The notes beneath the pieces are model-generated. The model searched no databases. It was not told where the DNA came from and saw only the letters and a program-made list of their open reading frames with translations. Position numbers and translations under genes: made by a program. From contig CALLUO010000005.1 in the NCBI GenBank assembly GCA_938010425.1, forward strand, positions 1 through 64,000: DNA of 64,000 nt. Direction: 5' to 3'. Shown in pieces: positions 18,656 to 27,343 of the stretch. Each line of letters opens with the position of its first letter. Position 1 is the first letter of the stretch. Source of the DNA: an uncultured Elioraea sp. GTDB lineage: Bacteria > Pseudomonadota > Alphaproteobacteria > Acetobacterales > Acetobacteraceae.

Positions 18656-18726
18656 CGCTTGATCGCTTGCCCTTTGCCCGACCGGAGGCGCTGGCGGAAG
18701 CCTAGACGTGATAGCGCGCGGCAGGC

Positions 18727-19605
18727 ATGAGCGGCGCGCACAGGGCGCAAGGGGGAAGAGGGGTGCGCGGGCCTTTGCTGATGCTGATCGCGATCGCGCT
18801 GTTCGCCGTGCTGGATACGATCGCAAAGTGGTTGTCGGGGGCCTATAGCTCGGCGCAGGTGATCGCTCTACGCAGCGCGGTCGGCCTCGCACTTGCTGCA
18901 CCGGTCGCGGCGCGGGCTGGTGTCATCGCGCGGGAACGTCTTGCGTTGCACGCGCTGCGCGGCGGGCTCATCCTGAGCTCGGCCTTTTTTTTCTTCCAAG
19001 CTTTCGCGCTCTTGCCCCTGCTCGACGCCTACATCGTCTTCTTTCTTGCCCCCTTCTTCACCATGGGGCTTGCGGTCGCGGTGCTGGGTGAGCGGGTGGC
19101 GCCGCGCGCCTGGGCTTGGGCGGGCTTGGCTTTCCTCGGCGTCCTGGTGCCGATGGTCCCGGCCCTGACGGGTGGGGGAGCGTTGGTCGGCTATCTCTCT
19201 GCCCTGGTTGGCACGGCGGCCACCGCAGGCGTGATGATCACCACGCGCAAGCTTGGCGCGCGCGAAGGGTTGGCGGTGGCGATGGCTGTGCCGGCGCTGT
19301 TGGGCGTGGTCATTTTCGGGCCTGTCGCGGTGCTGGTCTGGGTCGCACCGACGGGGCGCGACCTCGCTTTGCTCCTCGTTAACGGCCTCGTCTGGACAGG
19401 CGCCAACCTCGCGCTCACCGCTGCGGTTCGGGCGACGGAGCCGTCACGGCTAGCCCCGCTCGATTTCACCGCCATGCTCTGGGCTGTGCTATTTGATGCG
19501 CTCGTGTTCGGGGTTTCGCCGAGCTTGCTCGATCTGGTGGGCGCTTTCGTTGTTATCCTTGCCACGCTTGGGCACCAGGCGGAGCACGGATCGAGACCGC
19601 GATGA
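18727..19605 (+). CDS. DMT-family (EamA) transporter
   Basis: Ten-helix drug/metabolite transporter of 292 residues with two EamA repeats (about 17-150 and 160-285). Typical segments are LFAVLDTIAKWLSG in helix 1 and FFLAPFFTMGLAVAVLGERV at the end of the first repeat. The substrate is unknown. It ends nine bases before the left edge of the phage-derived cluster and points towards it. Confidence 0.9.
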   Translation: MSGAHRAQGGRGVRGPLLMLIAIALFAVLDTIAKWLSGAYSSAQVIALRSAVGLALAAPVAARAGVIARERLALHALRGGLILSSAFFFFQAFALLPLLDAYIVFFLAPFFTMGLAVAVLGERVAPRAWAWAGLAFLGVLVPMVPALTGGGALVGYLSALVGTAATAGVMITTRKLGAREGLAVAMAVPALLGVVIFGPVAVLVWVAPTGRDLALLLVNGLVWTGANLALTAAVRATEPSRLAPLDFTAMLWAVLFDALVFGVSPSLLDLVGAFVVILATLGHQAEHGSRPR

Positions 19606-19614
19606 GGGGCGTCG

Positions 19615-19947
19615 TCAGTCGTGCGACAGTTCGGCCTCGCTGCGGCGGGGGCGGGCGCGCGGACCGAGCACGTCGAGCTTTTCCTCGATCCGCATGAGCT
19701 GCATCGACAGGCGGCGGTCGAGTTCGCGCATCATCTGGATCGGCACATAGCCGCGCGCGACCTCGAGCTTAAAGGAGGCGATCTCGGCGCGCAGGTCGGC
19801 TGTTGTTTCCGCATGACGCAACTCGATGCGCTCGATCCGCGCGATCACGTCCCTCTTGATGTCCCACATCAGCTTGAACAGCCCGGCCAGGATGGGCAGT
19901 TCGATCACTCGGATCCACCATTCGTAGCTGATCGCGCTTCCGTCCAT
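19615..19947 (-). CDS. Small membrane-anchored coiled-coil protein, phage-associated
   Basis: A protein of 110 residues with one probable membrane helix near the N-terminus (WWIRVIELPILAGLFKLMW, about residues 10-28), then a charged helical region with heptad-like spacing (about 30-95). Such small proteins often sit near the terminase genes of alphaproteobacterial phages and are sometimes called holin- or XhlA-like, though XhlA has its membrane helix at the other end. It is the last minus-strand gene of the cluster, separated from the large terminase by 311 bases holding an opposite-strand gene. Function unproven. Confidence 0.65.
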   Translation of the reverse strand: MDGSAISYEWWIRVIELPILAGLFKLMWDIKRDVIARIERIELRHAETTADLRAEIASFKLEVARGYVPIQMMRELDRRLSMQLMRIEEKLDVLGPRARPRRSEAELSHD

Positions 19948-19949
19948 GG

Positions 19950-20246
19950 ATGTTACTCCGTCGCTTGCGGCCCGCCCTTGCGCAACGCGCGGGCCGGAAC
20001 GATATCCCCGCTGTGGTCTGGAAGGAGCCCTATTTGGAAACCTGTTGCCGCTCCGCCCTGCACCGGTTGCGCCTAGCAGGGAGGGTGGGCCGCCCGCCAG
20101 GGATGAAGGACGGTCCCTGCCTCGCCCGGCTCTCGGGCATGGGGCTGTGCCGCGAACGCGCGGACGGCTGGTTCGAGATCACTACGGCGGGGGTGGAACG
20201 TCATTGCAGCGAAATCCTCAAAAAAACCGACGCCGCTCTCGCCTAA
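19950..20246 (+). CDS. Hypothetical protein, winged-helix-like C-terminus
   Basis: A 98-residue frame on the plus strand, opposite to all its neighbours in the cluster. The part from about residue 22 on looks coding: VWKEPYLETCCRSALHRLRL and an ending resembling a small winged helix (LARLSGMGLCRERADGWFEI, then TTAGVERHCSEILKK). The first 20 codons look less convincing and a GTG at 20013 may be the true start. No minus-strand frame competes in this gap. It might be a small regulator or a host gene left between cluster genes. I do not recognise the family. Confidence 0.5.
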   Translation: MLLRRLRPALAQRAGRNDIPAVVWKEPYLETCCRSALHRLRLAGRVGRPPGMKDGPCLARLSGMGLCRERADGWFEITTAGVERHCSEILKKTDAALA

Positions 20247-20258
20247 GCGCGCGGAAAC

Positions 20259-21740
20259 TCAGGGGATGAAATCCTCGCGCGCGCGGAAGTTTCCTTGGAA
20301 GCGCCCATCCGTCTCGTAAAGCACTGGTGCGATGCGGGTGAGGCGAACTGGTTCGGCCAGGATGGCACCGGCCACCGCGTCGAGCCCGTCATCGGCCGCA
20401 GCGCGCGCGTCTGGGCGCCATTCGCGCATCTCCTCAATCAGCCGTGTGGCAAACACGCTGCGATGCGCCCACAGCCGCCGCGCTGCAAGGAGCGGCTCGA
20501 AGGCAGCGAGGATTCGTTCCGCTTTCGACCGTGTCGAGGTGCGTTCGACCACGGTGCACGCGACACGTGCCCGCACCATTTCCGCGCGCAACAGGCCGGG
20601 CAGAAAACGGCCCAGGCCATTGTTCTCCACCGTGACCGAAGGAAGGTGAAGCTCCTGCGCAAGGCGCACAACCTGGCGGCAGAGCTGTGTCGCAGCGTCC
20701 GTGCCTGCCCGCGGGTCATGCGTGAGGTAGGCGACGCGGTGCAGGTAGCGCGTTCCCTCGGCGTCGGTGAACAGGGCGGCGAAGACGGAGGCGTCGCCGC
20801 GGCCCGGCGCGCCGAAGGCCGGATCCCAGAACGTCGAGGCGGCAACGAGGCTGCGCCCGCCGAGGAGAAGCCTGAACCCCTGGTTCGCGGCATGCAAGGT
20901 CAGTTCATCCTCGTAGGGAACCATAGCTGCAGGGTCGAGGCGCGCGTCCTCCGGAGGCTGCGGCTCTAGCTGCATTTGAGCGGCGAAGGCACGCGGACCA
21001 ACACGAGCGCGCAGTTCCGCAATCCGTTCTGGAGTGAACCGTTCCGGCCACGCGGATGCTCCTTCCGAGTCGAGGAGGGGAATGACAAGGCGTCGGAAAC
21101 CTGCGAGGAATGGCGGGTCGCGACCGGGTTGCTGGTCGGTGGCGTAGATCGTGTCAGGCGTGTGCGGCGTGCCGATAAAGAGCATTTGACCGCCGGGAAC
21201 AAGCACGAAGGCGATCTCGCCAAGACGCTCGCGCAAATTCGCCCGTTTCGAAGCCGTATCACTGTTTCCTGGCACTTCCACGTCGTCGCAGATCACGACA
21301 TCGGCGCGGCTGCCAGTGATGTTCGCCTCGATCCCGCGCGCGAGCATCGATGGGTCGCGTGATGCGCTGGGCCGGTTGACGGTGAACCGGTCGGCCGCCC
21401 ATTCCCCGCCGTGCCGCGGGTGAAGATGCCGGCAGAATGGATGGCGGCGAATGATCTGGCGCACGTTACGCACCATCCGTGTCGCCAGCCCCTGTTCCGC
21501 CGACAGGACGAGCAGGCGAAGGTCTGGGCGCTGCGACAAAAGCCAGGCGCAGTAAAGACCAACGACTGTGGACTTGCCCGCACCGCGGAAGCACATCAGC
21601 AAAAGGCGCGTCTCCCCCCGCTCCCAAGAGAGCCCAAGCCAGCGCGCAATGCGCAAGTGATGTGCCGGGGTCGCTGCCGTATTCAGGCGGTTCCAGATCC
21701 AGACGAACTCGGGAAAGCGGAGCTCAGTCGGTCCCGTCAT
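20259..21740 (-). CDS. Phage terminase large subunit, T7 gp19-like
   Basis: DNA-packaging motor of 493 residues, apparently complete. The ATPase Walker A is CFRGAGKST (50-58) and Walker B is VVICDDVE (148-155), followed by PGNSDTASKRANLRERL, the pattern of T7 gp19 (ADDVE..SNS). GTPHTPDTIY is the coupling motif. The nuclease domain has acidic residues D306 (WDPAFG), E372 (VENNGLG) and D454 (DDGLDAVAGAI). Every catalytic element is intact, which argues against decay. The start overlaps the stop of the preceding small-terminase gene by four bases. Confidence 0.93.
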   Translation of the reverse strand: MTGPTELRFPEFVWIWNRLNTAATPAHHLRIARWLGLSWERGETRLLLMCFRGAGKSTVVGLYCAWLLSQRPDLRLLVLSAEQGLATRMVRNVRQIIRRHPFCRHLHPRHGGEWAADRFTVNRPSASRDPSMLARGIEANITGSRADVVICDDVEVPGNSDTASKRANLRERLGEIAFVLVPGGQMLFIGTPHTPDTIYATDQQPGRDPPFLAGFRRLVIPLLDSEGASAWPERFTPERIAELRARVGPRAFAAQMQLEPQPPEDARLDPAAMVPYEDELTLHAANQGFRLLLGGRSLVAASTFWDPAFGAPGRGDASVFAALFTDAEGTRYLHRVAYLTHDPRAGTDAATQLCRQVVRLAQELHLPSVTVENNGLGRFLPGLLRAEMVRARVACTVVERTSTRSKAERILAAFEPLLAARRLWAHRSVFATRLIEEMREWRPDARAAADDGLDAVAGAILAEPVRLTRIAPVLYETDGRFQGNFRAREDFIP

Positions 21741-22030
21741 GTATCGTCCTCGCCTGTCTCATCGGCGCAAACGGCAGCCCGCGCCGCGGCGACGAGGGCA
21801 AGACGGTCGTCGTCGCTTTGTCCTTCCGTCGTCGGCACCTCGGTGATCCTCGCGATCTTTAATAGCAGGTCGAGATGGGCGAGAGCCGCCTTGCAGGCCG
21901 CATGGTGAGCGGCAAAATTTTTCGCATCGGTCGCGATCGGCGCCGAGGCGGCAAAAGCCTGGTAGGAGGAGATGACACGTTCGATCGCCCGGTCGATCTC
22001 GGCGCTGAGGCGACTGCGCAGCCGGCTCAC
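21737..22030 (-). CDS. Putative terminase small subunit, gp18-like
   Basis: A 97-residue, mostly helical protein (AIERVISSYQAFAASA, FAAHHAACKAALAHLDLLLK) of the size and position of T7 gp18, directly before the large terminase. The assignment rests mainly on position, since small terminases diverge quickly. The start is GTG at 22030, overlapping the stop of the fibre gene as GTGA; its own stop overlaps the large terminase start as ATGA. The unbroken coupling fibre-small-large terminase suggests balanced production. Confidence 0.7.
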   Translation of the reverse strand: MSRLRSRLSAEIDRAIERVISSYQAFAASAPIATDAKNFAAHHAACKAALAHLDLLLKIARITEVPTTEGQSDDDRLALVAAARAAVCADETGEDDT

Positions 22031-24318
22031 GCTTTGACCACGCGGACCCGAAGCGTGCCTCCCGCGAGATCGATCGCGATCGTCGAGCGGTTCCAGGCAA
22101 TCACCGTCACCACGCCACCGGCACCGACGGTGGCCAGGAACACCACCCCGGTGGTGGAGACGGAGAAAGAAGCCTGAACGAAGTCACCGGGAAACGCGCC
22201 AGGGACGGAGATGTTGAGCTGCGTCGTCGCACCTGGAGCGAGCGAGGGAGGGTCCCAGCTCGTTTCGACGACGATCTCGCGCGACCCATGCGGCATGCCG
22301 GGTAGGCCGTAGAGGAGCATTGGCGCATACCTTGGATCGCAGTAGAGCCGAAGAGCGCGCACTTCATAGTCGCGATTGACACGGGCTACCCCGATCACCG
22401 CAGTGGCGACCTCCTCCGTGAGCCGGATCGCCTGCAGGCGCGTGAGCGTGGCATCGGCCAGATCGGCCGAGCTTTGCCACCAGCGTGCGGTCGGGTTCCA
22501 AACGAGCGACTGGTTGGAAGCGCGAGCAAGGGGGCCTGCGCTGTCAGTCAGCAGCTGTCCCGAGGCGTCGAAGCATTGCACGAACAGTCGCGGGTCGTCG
22601 GCATCGACGGCCAGAGCAAAATCCTTACAGCTGCGCGTGTCGACCACGAAACCGAGCCCGCGCGATGAGCCGAGGATGACGCCGCGGGACGTCAGGGCGT
22701 AACCATCGAGGCCAGGGAAGAGAAAATCGGTGAGTGTTGAGGGGGTGCCAGAGACCAAGGTGCTGACGCAAGCTAGCTGGTCGAACCCCAAAGCGTTGGA
22801 TTGCCAGCGGAAGGCCGCCGCGCGGAGGTTCGGCACGTTGCCGATAAGACGCGTAGCTGCGATGTGGGCGGCCGCTTGGTGATGCGGGCGGACGATGGCG
22901 CCCGCGCGGGTCGTGTTTGGCCCATAAGCAACGTCAAGGGTATATGCCTGGCTGGCCCAGGCGACGTCATACCGGCAATCGGTCGCGTTGGCCTCATGCA
23001 GCGCGACAATGGGAGAACATCCTTCCATGCGGATGTCGCGGGCGATGATCGCCCGCGCATCGACCTCGACAAGGAAGGGAATGGCGCGGTTCGTGCCTTG
23101 CTGGCGAAGCTCGAAATTCTGCGCGTCAAAGATGTGGCGATTGTGTTCTTTGTAAGCGTCTGGCTCGGCAGAGAACCGCACTCCGAAGCGGTCGAGCGCG
23201 GGCCAAGAGGAGGAACTGACGGCGAAATGTCCGCCATGGTAACGAACCGAAGCATTCCAACCCTCAGCGGTCGCGCAGCGAACATCCAGACCAATGCGAT
23301 TGTCAACGATGCGGCCGAAGATGAACGTCGTGTCCTCGACGCCGCGGCGATCTCCAAGACTCCGCACGCCGATCGTGAACCGAGTTGCTTCGGCAATGTA
23401 GATGAGGCTTGCGTCGACGTTTCGCACAAGCACGCCGATCTCGCGCTCGTCAAGCCACGAAGAGAGGGAAGAGCGAGTGACTCGGATATTCCAGTAAAGC
23501 TTTTCGCCATTGCGCGCCGAACCACCATCCCCGAGAGTGAGGGCGGGTTCCGGTTCGGCGAGATCGGCAACGATGCGGCCTTGCATGACCAGGCCAGGCG
23601 CAGCTCCGGGTAGAACGAGGCCGCGCGTGATGCGGAATGTTCCGTCCGGGATCAGCAGGGTGCGGCCGAGCGCCCCGGCGGCGGCGAAGGCGGCCGCCAG
23701 CGCCTCGGTATCGTCGACGACGCCGTCGCCGACGGTGCCGAAATCCGCCGCAGACAACGTTTCGGCGAGCTTGTCCTGGGCCGTTCGCAGGACTGACCGA
23801 GCGCCATCCTGGCGGAACAGAATTTGACCGCCACCGGCCTCCGCTGGATAGAGCTGGATCGAGCCTCCGGAGTCGAAGCCCAACAGACGCGAGGCGCGCG
23901 CGGTGCGCGGCGGCAGGATGAGGGGGCCGCCGAAATCGGTCGGCTCGGTCTGTATCGCGCGCGTAAGATCGTCTGCGATCTGCTGCAGCGCGGCCGTCTG
24001 ATAGTCGAGCTCGTCGTTTAGCACGCGCGCGCGAAGCTCACCGCTCTCCTGAAAGTCGCTGACGCGCTCGATGCGCAAAAGCCGGCGCAGCGTGATCACG
24101 GCACCGGCCCGCGGTGGCGCGGTGAAGATGACTGCTCCGCCCTCGGAACGGCCCGCACCGCTCACCGTGTAGCCGTCCGTTTCGCGCACGCCATCGACGA
24201 AGACCTGCAAATCGGTTGGCTTGAAGATGGGGAAAGGATAGGTGAAGACGGTTTGCGAACCAGAGGCGACGTACTGGATACGCGGCGCAACGTCGCCGAT
24301 CACGATGTGCTCGGGCAT
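22027..24318 (-). CDS. Phage tail fibre/tailspike with pectate-lyase-type region
   Basis: Receptor-binding protein of 763 residues. Residues about 1-150 match the T7 tail-fibre N-terminal particle-attachment domain (IQYVASGSQTVFTYPFPIFK, LQVFVDGVRETDGYTV). From about residue 190 a pectate-lyase-type beta-helix start is seen (DFGTVGDGVVDDTEALAAAF, then LLIPDGTFRITRGL), a fold common in polysaccharide-degrading tailspikes. The rest is beta-rich and unrecognised. The start at MPEHIVIGDVAPR follows the family; the frame stays open upstream through the gp14-like gene. It implies binding or cleaving a surface polysaccharide. Confidence 0.87.
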   Translation of the reverse strand: MPEHIVIGDVAPRIQYVASGSQTVFTYPFPIFKPTDLQVFVDGVRETDGYTVSGAGRSEGGAVIFTAPPRAGAVITLRRLLRIERVSDFQESGELRARVLNDELDYQTAALQQIADDLTRAIQTEPTDFGGPLILPPRTARASRLLGFDSGGSIQLYPAEAGGGQILFRQDGARSVLRTAQDKLAETLSAADFGTVGDGVVDDTEALAAAFAAAGALGRTLLIPDGTFRITRGLVLPGAAPGLVMQGRIVADLAEPEPALTLGDGGSARNGEKLYWNIRVTRSSLSSWLDEREIGVLVRNVDASLIYIAEATRFTIGVRSLGDRRGVEDTTFIFGRIVDNRIGLDVRCATAEGWNASVRYHGGHFAVSSSSWPALDRFGVRFSAEPDAYKEHNRHIFDAQNFELRQQGTNRAIPFLVEVDARAIIARDIRMEGCSPIVALHEANATDCRYDVAWASQAYTLDVAYGPNTTRAGAIVRPHHQAAAHIAATRLIGNVPNLRAAAFRWQSNALGFDQLACVSTLVSGTPSTLTDFLFPGLDGYALTSRGVILGSSRGLGFVVDTRSCKDFALAVDADDPRLFVQCFDASGQLLTDSAGPLARASNQSLVWNPTARWWQSSADLADATLTRLQAIRLTEEVATAVIGVARVNRDYEVRALRLYCDPRYAPMLLYGLPGMPHGSREIVVETSWDPPSLAPGATTQLNISVPGAFPGDFVQASFSVSTTGVVFLATVGAGGVVTVIAWNRSTIAIDLAGGTLRVRVVKA

Positions 24319-24334
24319 GGTCGAGGCCTCGGAG

Positions 24335-24790
24335 TCAGAGGTTGAGCAAGGATCGGAAGCTCTGCGAAAGCCCCGCCGCGAGCTGGTTGCCGGCGCGGAT
24401 GAAGGGGGTGAGATTGCCGGTCGGCTCGAGCAAGGACCGCCGCCCTGCCGAGACGCGAAGCGCGAATGCGCGTTCGTCGAAGGCGTCCTGCTGGGCGGCC
24501 TCTTGTTCGAGCCCCGAAAGCAAGGCAGCGCTCGAGCCATCGCCCGAAGCAACACCGCCGGCAGCGAGACGGGCGCGGGTGGAGGCGATCGTGCGGGCGA
24601 GCATGTCGCGACGCCGACGCTGTGCCTCATCCGTTGCGGCGCGAAGCTGTGCCTCGCGTGCCTGCTCCTGCTGCTGGATCGCCTGCTGCTGGGCTGCAAA
24701 GGCTTGCTTCTGCGCCTGGTATTGCTGCTGGGCCCCGACGAGACCGGCCACGCCGGTGACGATCGAAGCGATGGGAACGAGCTGAGCCAT
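24335..24790 (-). CDS. Internal virion protein, gp14-like
   Basis: A 151-residue protein with a short hydrophobic N-terminus (PIASIVTGVAGLVGAQ) and a Gln-rich helical stretch (QYQAQKQAFAAQQQAIQQQE), then Arg-rich helices. Size, composition and place between the nozzle and the fibre genes match T7 gp14, part of the internal core ejected into the cell envelope. The start overlaps the nozzle gene stop (TGATG). The large core partners gp15 and gp16 that normally follow are missing here. Confidence 0.75.
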   Translation of the reverse strand: MAQLVPIASIVTGVAGLVGAQQQYQAQKQAFAAQQQAIQQQEQAREAQLRAATDEAQRRRRDMLARTIASTRARLAAGGVASGDGSSAALLSGLEQEAAQQDAFDERAFALRVSAGRRSLLEPTGNLTPFIRAGNQLAAGLSQSFRSLLNL

Positions 24791-26670
24791 CAGCCGTTGA
24801 GCCTTATCTCGGTGGTGACGGAAAGCAGCGTCATCGGCAGCGGCACGTCGCTTTCGATGCGCCAGAGGGGAGAGGCGACGTCACGGCGCCAGCCGAGGGC
24901 GCGAATCGTACGATCGCCGGTAAAGCGCGGCGGTTCGGCATCGAGCACACCTGGGCCGAGGCGGCGGAAGGGAAGGGCGATCAGACCACGGCCAAGATCG
25001 ACCGAAAGCGCAGCCGTCTCGAGCAGGCGGAAGGTGACCGCGACGAGACGAACGGGGCCGGTGCGCGCGCCAACCGGAGTTAGAAGCTCAGGCGGCAGCG
25101 GCTCGACGACGTGGGTATAAGCCAGCCCCACTTCGAGCCGTCTCGCCGGCGGGTAGGTTTCGATTCGGCCGCCGATAACGGTGTCTCGTCCGCGTGGCGC
25201 ACCGTCGCCGACGATAGTGACCTCGCGGCCGTCGAGATGGCCAAGCCCGGACCAGACCGTGGCTCCGGCCGGGTTCTCGCCGGTGACGGCGGCATCCGTC
25301 AGCACCGAGTCATCGAAGCACTCCAGACGATGCGTGCCGAAGCGCTCTGTCACCACATAGACCGTGCCGTCGATTTCGCTGACAGAACGGAAGGCACCCT
25401 GGGTGACCTGTCTTGTCCAGGCCGTGACCTGTTCGGCGCGGTAGAGGGTGAGGGTGGCGAGCGAACCATCGGCCATGACGATGTGCAGCAAACGCCGCGT
25501 TTGGTCGTAAGCCATGCTGATCGGATCGCGTACGAGATGCCGGGCCAGTACGGCGAGATCGGCCGCCTGGTAGGCCTGCTCGACGTCCGTGTAGGCGAAT
25601 TCGTGGACGGAACGGCCCGAGCGCGCGACGAAGATGGTCGCCCCGTCGACGTCGACGGGAGGTACTGTGCGATCGACAGGGCTGCCGATTCGCGTTTGGC
25701 GATTGAGCTGGATGTTCGCAGGCGTGAGCGGGTCGCCGGAGACCATCCACTCCGCACCGGAGGTGAACACCTGGAGGTGTCGACCTGAGAAGACGGCGCG
25801 GATCGCGTTCACCTGGTCCGAGACGAGAGCGAACTCAATTGCCTCATCGTCAAGCCCGGTGCCGAGATCGAAGTTGAACAGGTCTCCTGTGCGCGAGAGC
25901 CATAGCCGATTCGGCAGATCGCGCGATCCACCGATGACCAGTCGGTCCTGATGGAAGCAGAGCGAGACGGGCCAGCCACGCGCGGGCGAGAAAGCCGCCT
26001 CGTCCCAGTCGGTCGTTGGTGCGGTGCCAGAGAGAGGCTCCAGCACGGTCGCGCTGGCAGAAGTGGCGGAACCGACCCAATCGATGCGCACTCGCTTCTT
26101 ACCGATGCGGAATGTCACCCCGACATGGGCGGGCAGGAAGACGGGCGCCGAGGCCGTGACAGTGATGCTGCCGACAGTGTCGGAAGGGGTGAGGGTCACC
26201 GTCTCAGGCGCAAACCTGAAGAATGGCTCGGCGCGGAACGTCCAGGGCGTGATGAGCCATGCGGTATGGCTCGTGCGGGTGATGCGCTGCGGTGCCACAT
26301 CCGGGTGAACGACGAGAAGCGTATCGGCGCTTTGCGTCCAGGAAAGGTTGCTCAGATGCGCCTCCGTCCAGGGGGTCGTCATTACGGCTATCTCCGCATC
26401 GCCGCGCCAAACCCCAAGGCGACGGTCGGTCAGCACCAAGAGATAGGTCTGTTCGGTCGAGAACTCGAAGGCGATCAAACGGGCGCGACCCGGCAGCATG
26501 CCGAGATGGCGTAGGCCGGGGCGGCGGCAGAGCCCGCCTGTTGGCAGGATGAAAACGTTGGACAGACGACCGGCCCCATTCTCGTAGGCGCGCAGATCGC
26601 TCCGCCCAATCAGTTCCGGCGAAAGCTCGCCGGCGGCGAAGCTCGTCTTGATTCGCCTCAGTTGGTTCAT
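24790..26670 (-). CDS. Podovirus tail nozzle protein, gp12-like
   Basis: Tail tubular protein B of 626 residues. The N-terminus has the family signature (KTSFAAGELSPELIGRSDLR, then NVFILPTGGLCRRPGLRHLG) found in gp12/nozzle proteins of many podoviruses, followed by a beta-propeller-like body (RLIAFEFSTEQTYLLVLTD, VCFHQDRLVIGGSRDLP-type segments). With gp11 it forms the short tail tube below the portal. One base separates it from the gp11-like gene upstream and its stop overlaps the gp14-like start. Confidence 0.9.
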   Translation of the reverse strand: MNQLRRIKTSFAAGELSPELIGRSDLRAYENGAGRLSNVFILPTGGLCRRPGLRHLGMLPGRARLIAFEFSTEQTYLLVLTDRRLGVWRGDAEIAVMTTPWTEAHLSNLSWTQSADTLLVVHPDVAPQRITRTSHTAWLITPWTFRAEPFFRFAPETVTLTPSDTVGSITVTASAPVFLPAHVGVTFRIGKKRVRIDWVGSATSASATVLEPLSGTAPTTDWDEAAFSPARGWPVSLCFHQDRLVIGGSRDLPNRLWLSRTGDLFNFDLGTGLDDEAIEFALVSDQVNAIRAVFSGRHLQVFTSGAEWMVSGDPLTPANIQLNRQTRIGSPVDRTVPPVDVDGATIFVARSGRSVHEFAYTDVEQAYQAADLAVLARHLVRDPISMAYDQTRRLLHIVMADGSLATLTLYRAEQVTAWTRQVTQGAFRSVSEIDGTVYVVTERFGTHRLECFDDSVLTDAAVTGENPAGATVWSGLGHLDGREVTIVGDGAPRGRDTVIGGRIETYPPARRLEVGLAYTHVVEPLPPELLTPVGARTGPVRLVAVTFRLLETAALSVDLGRGLIALPFRRLGPGVLDAEPPRFTGDRTIRALGWRRDVASPLWRIESDVPLPMTLLSVTTEIRLNG

Positions 26671-26671
26671 C

Positions 26672-27241
26672 TCAGCCGCGGGCCCCGATCAAAGAGAAAT
26701 CTTGCAACGCAAGCGGCGTATCCTGCTGGCTGTCGGTCAGCCGTGCTGCGCGGAACTCGGCCTCGGCGAGGCGGAACAGGAGTTCAGCCCGTGCGGTGTT
26801 TTCGGTCAGCGGAATGGTGAATTCGGCAGCAAGACGCGCGATCAGGGCGGAATCGAAAAAGGGCGGAAAGTTCTGCTCCGGCGGGCGGAAGATGTAGGTG
26901 AGCACGATCTCCGGCGGGTCGGCGTGCAGGCGGTTTTCGGCGATACGGTAGGGAACGCCGCGACCCTGGCCCGGTCGGCCGGCAGAGAGTGCGCGTAGAA
27001 AGTCGGCGGGCAGCTGGAAGGCGTGTGCGTAGTCCGCGATAGGAGACGCGATCAGGCGGGGCAGCGACATTTGTGCGGTCGCGAACGACCATGGGTAGGC
27101 AGAGAGCAGAGAATCGCGAACTGAAGGGTAGAGGTTAGCCGCGACTTCGGCCTCGGCAGTGCCTTCGTCGAACGAGGCGATCGGGGTGGCACCGATCTTG
27201 AGCAGGGCGCGCGCGCAAAGAGCGAGAGCGGAGAGCGCCAT
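26672..27241 (-). CDS. Tail adaptor protein, gp11-like
   Basis: Tail tubular protein A of 189 residues, a gatekeeper ring joining portal and nozzle. Family features include the Ala/Leu-rich start with LLKIGATPIASFDEGTAEA, the block YPSVRDSLLSAYPWSFA and the C-terminal LTENTARAELLFRLAEAEF. Its position between capsid and gp12 matches T7. A strong hairpin (27296-27329) lies between the capsid stop and this start. Confidence 0.88.
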   Translation of the reverse strand: MALSALALCARALLKIGATPIASFDEGTAEAEVAANLYPSVRDSLLSAYPWSFATAQMSLPRLIASPIADYAHAFQLPADFLRALSAGRPGQGRGVPYRIAENRLHADPPEIVLTYIFRPPEQNFPPFFDSALIARLAAEFTIPLTENTARAELLFRLAEAEFRAARLTDSQQDTPLALQDFSLIGARG

Positions 27242-27295
27242 CGGTCGGTCTCCTCGGGACGACGACGAAACGGTGAGTGCGGGAAATGGAAAGGA

Positions 27296-27329
27296 GGCGG
27301 CGCCCTGAGTGCGGGCTCAGAGCGCCGCC
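27296..27329 (-). terminator. Hairpin just after the capsid gene
   Basis: GGCGGCGCCCTGAG pairs with CTCAGAGCGCCGCC around a six-base loop with a single mismatch, 15 bases past the capsid stop. No T-run follows on the minus strand, so it may be an attenuator or an mRNA-stabilising end rather than a full terminator. In T7 the terminator T-phi sits at this same place behind gene 10. Confidence 0.55.
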
Positions 27330-27343
27330 CAGGGATCAGCGGG

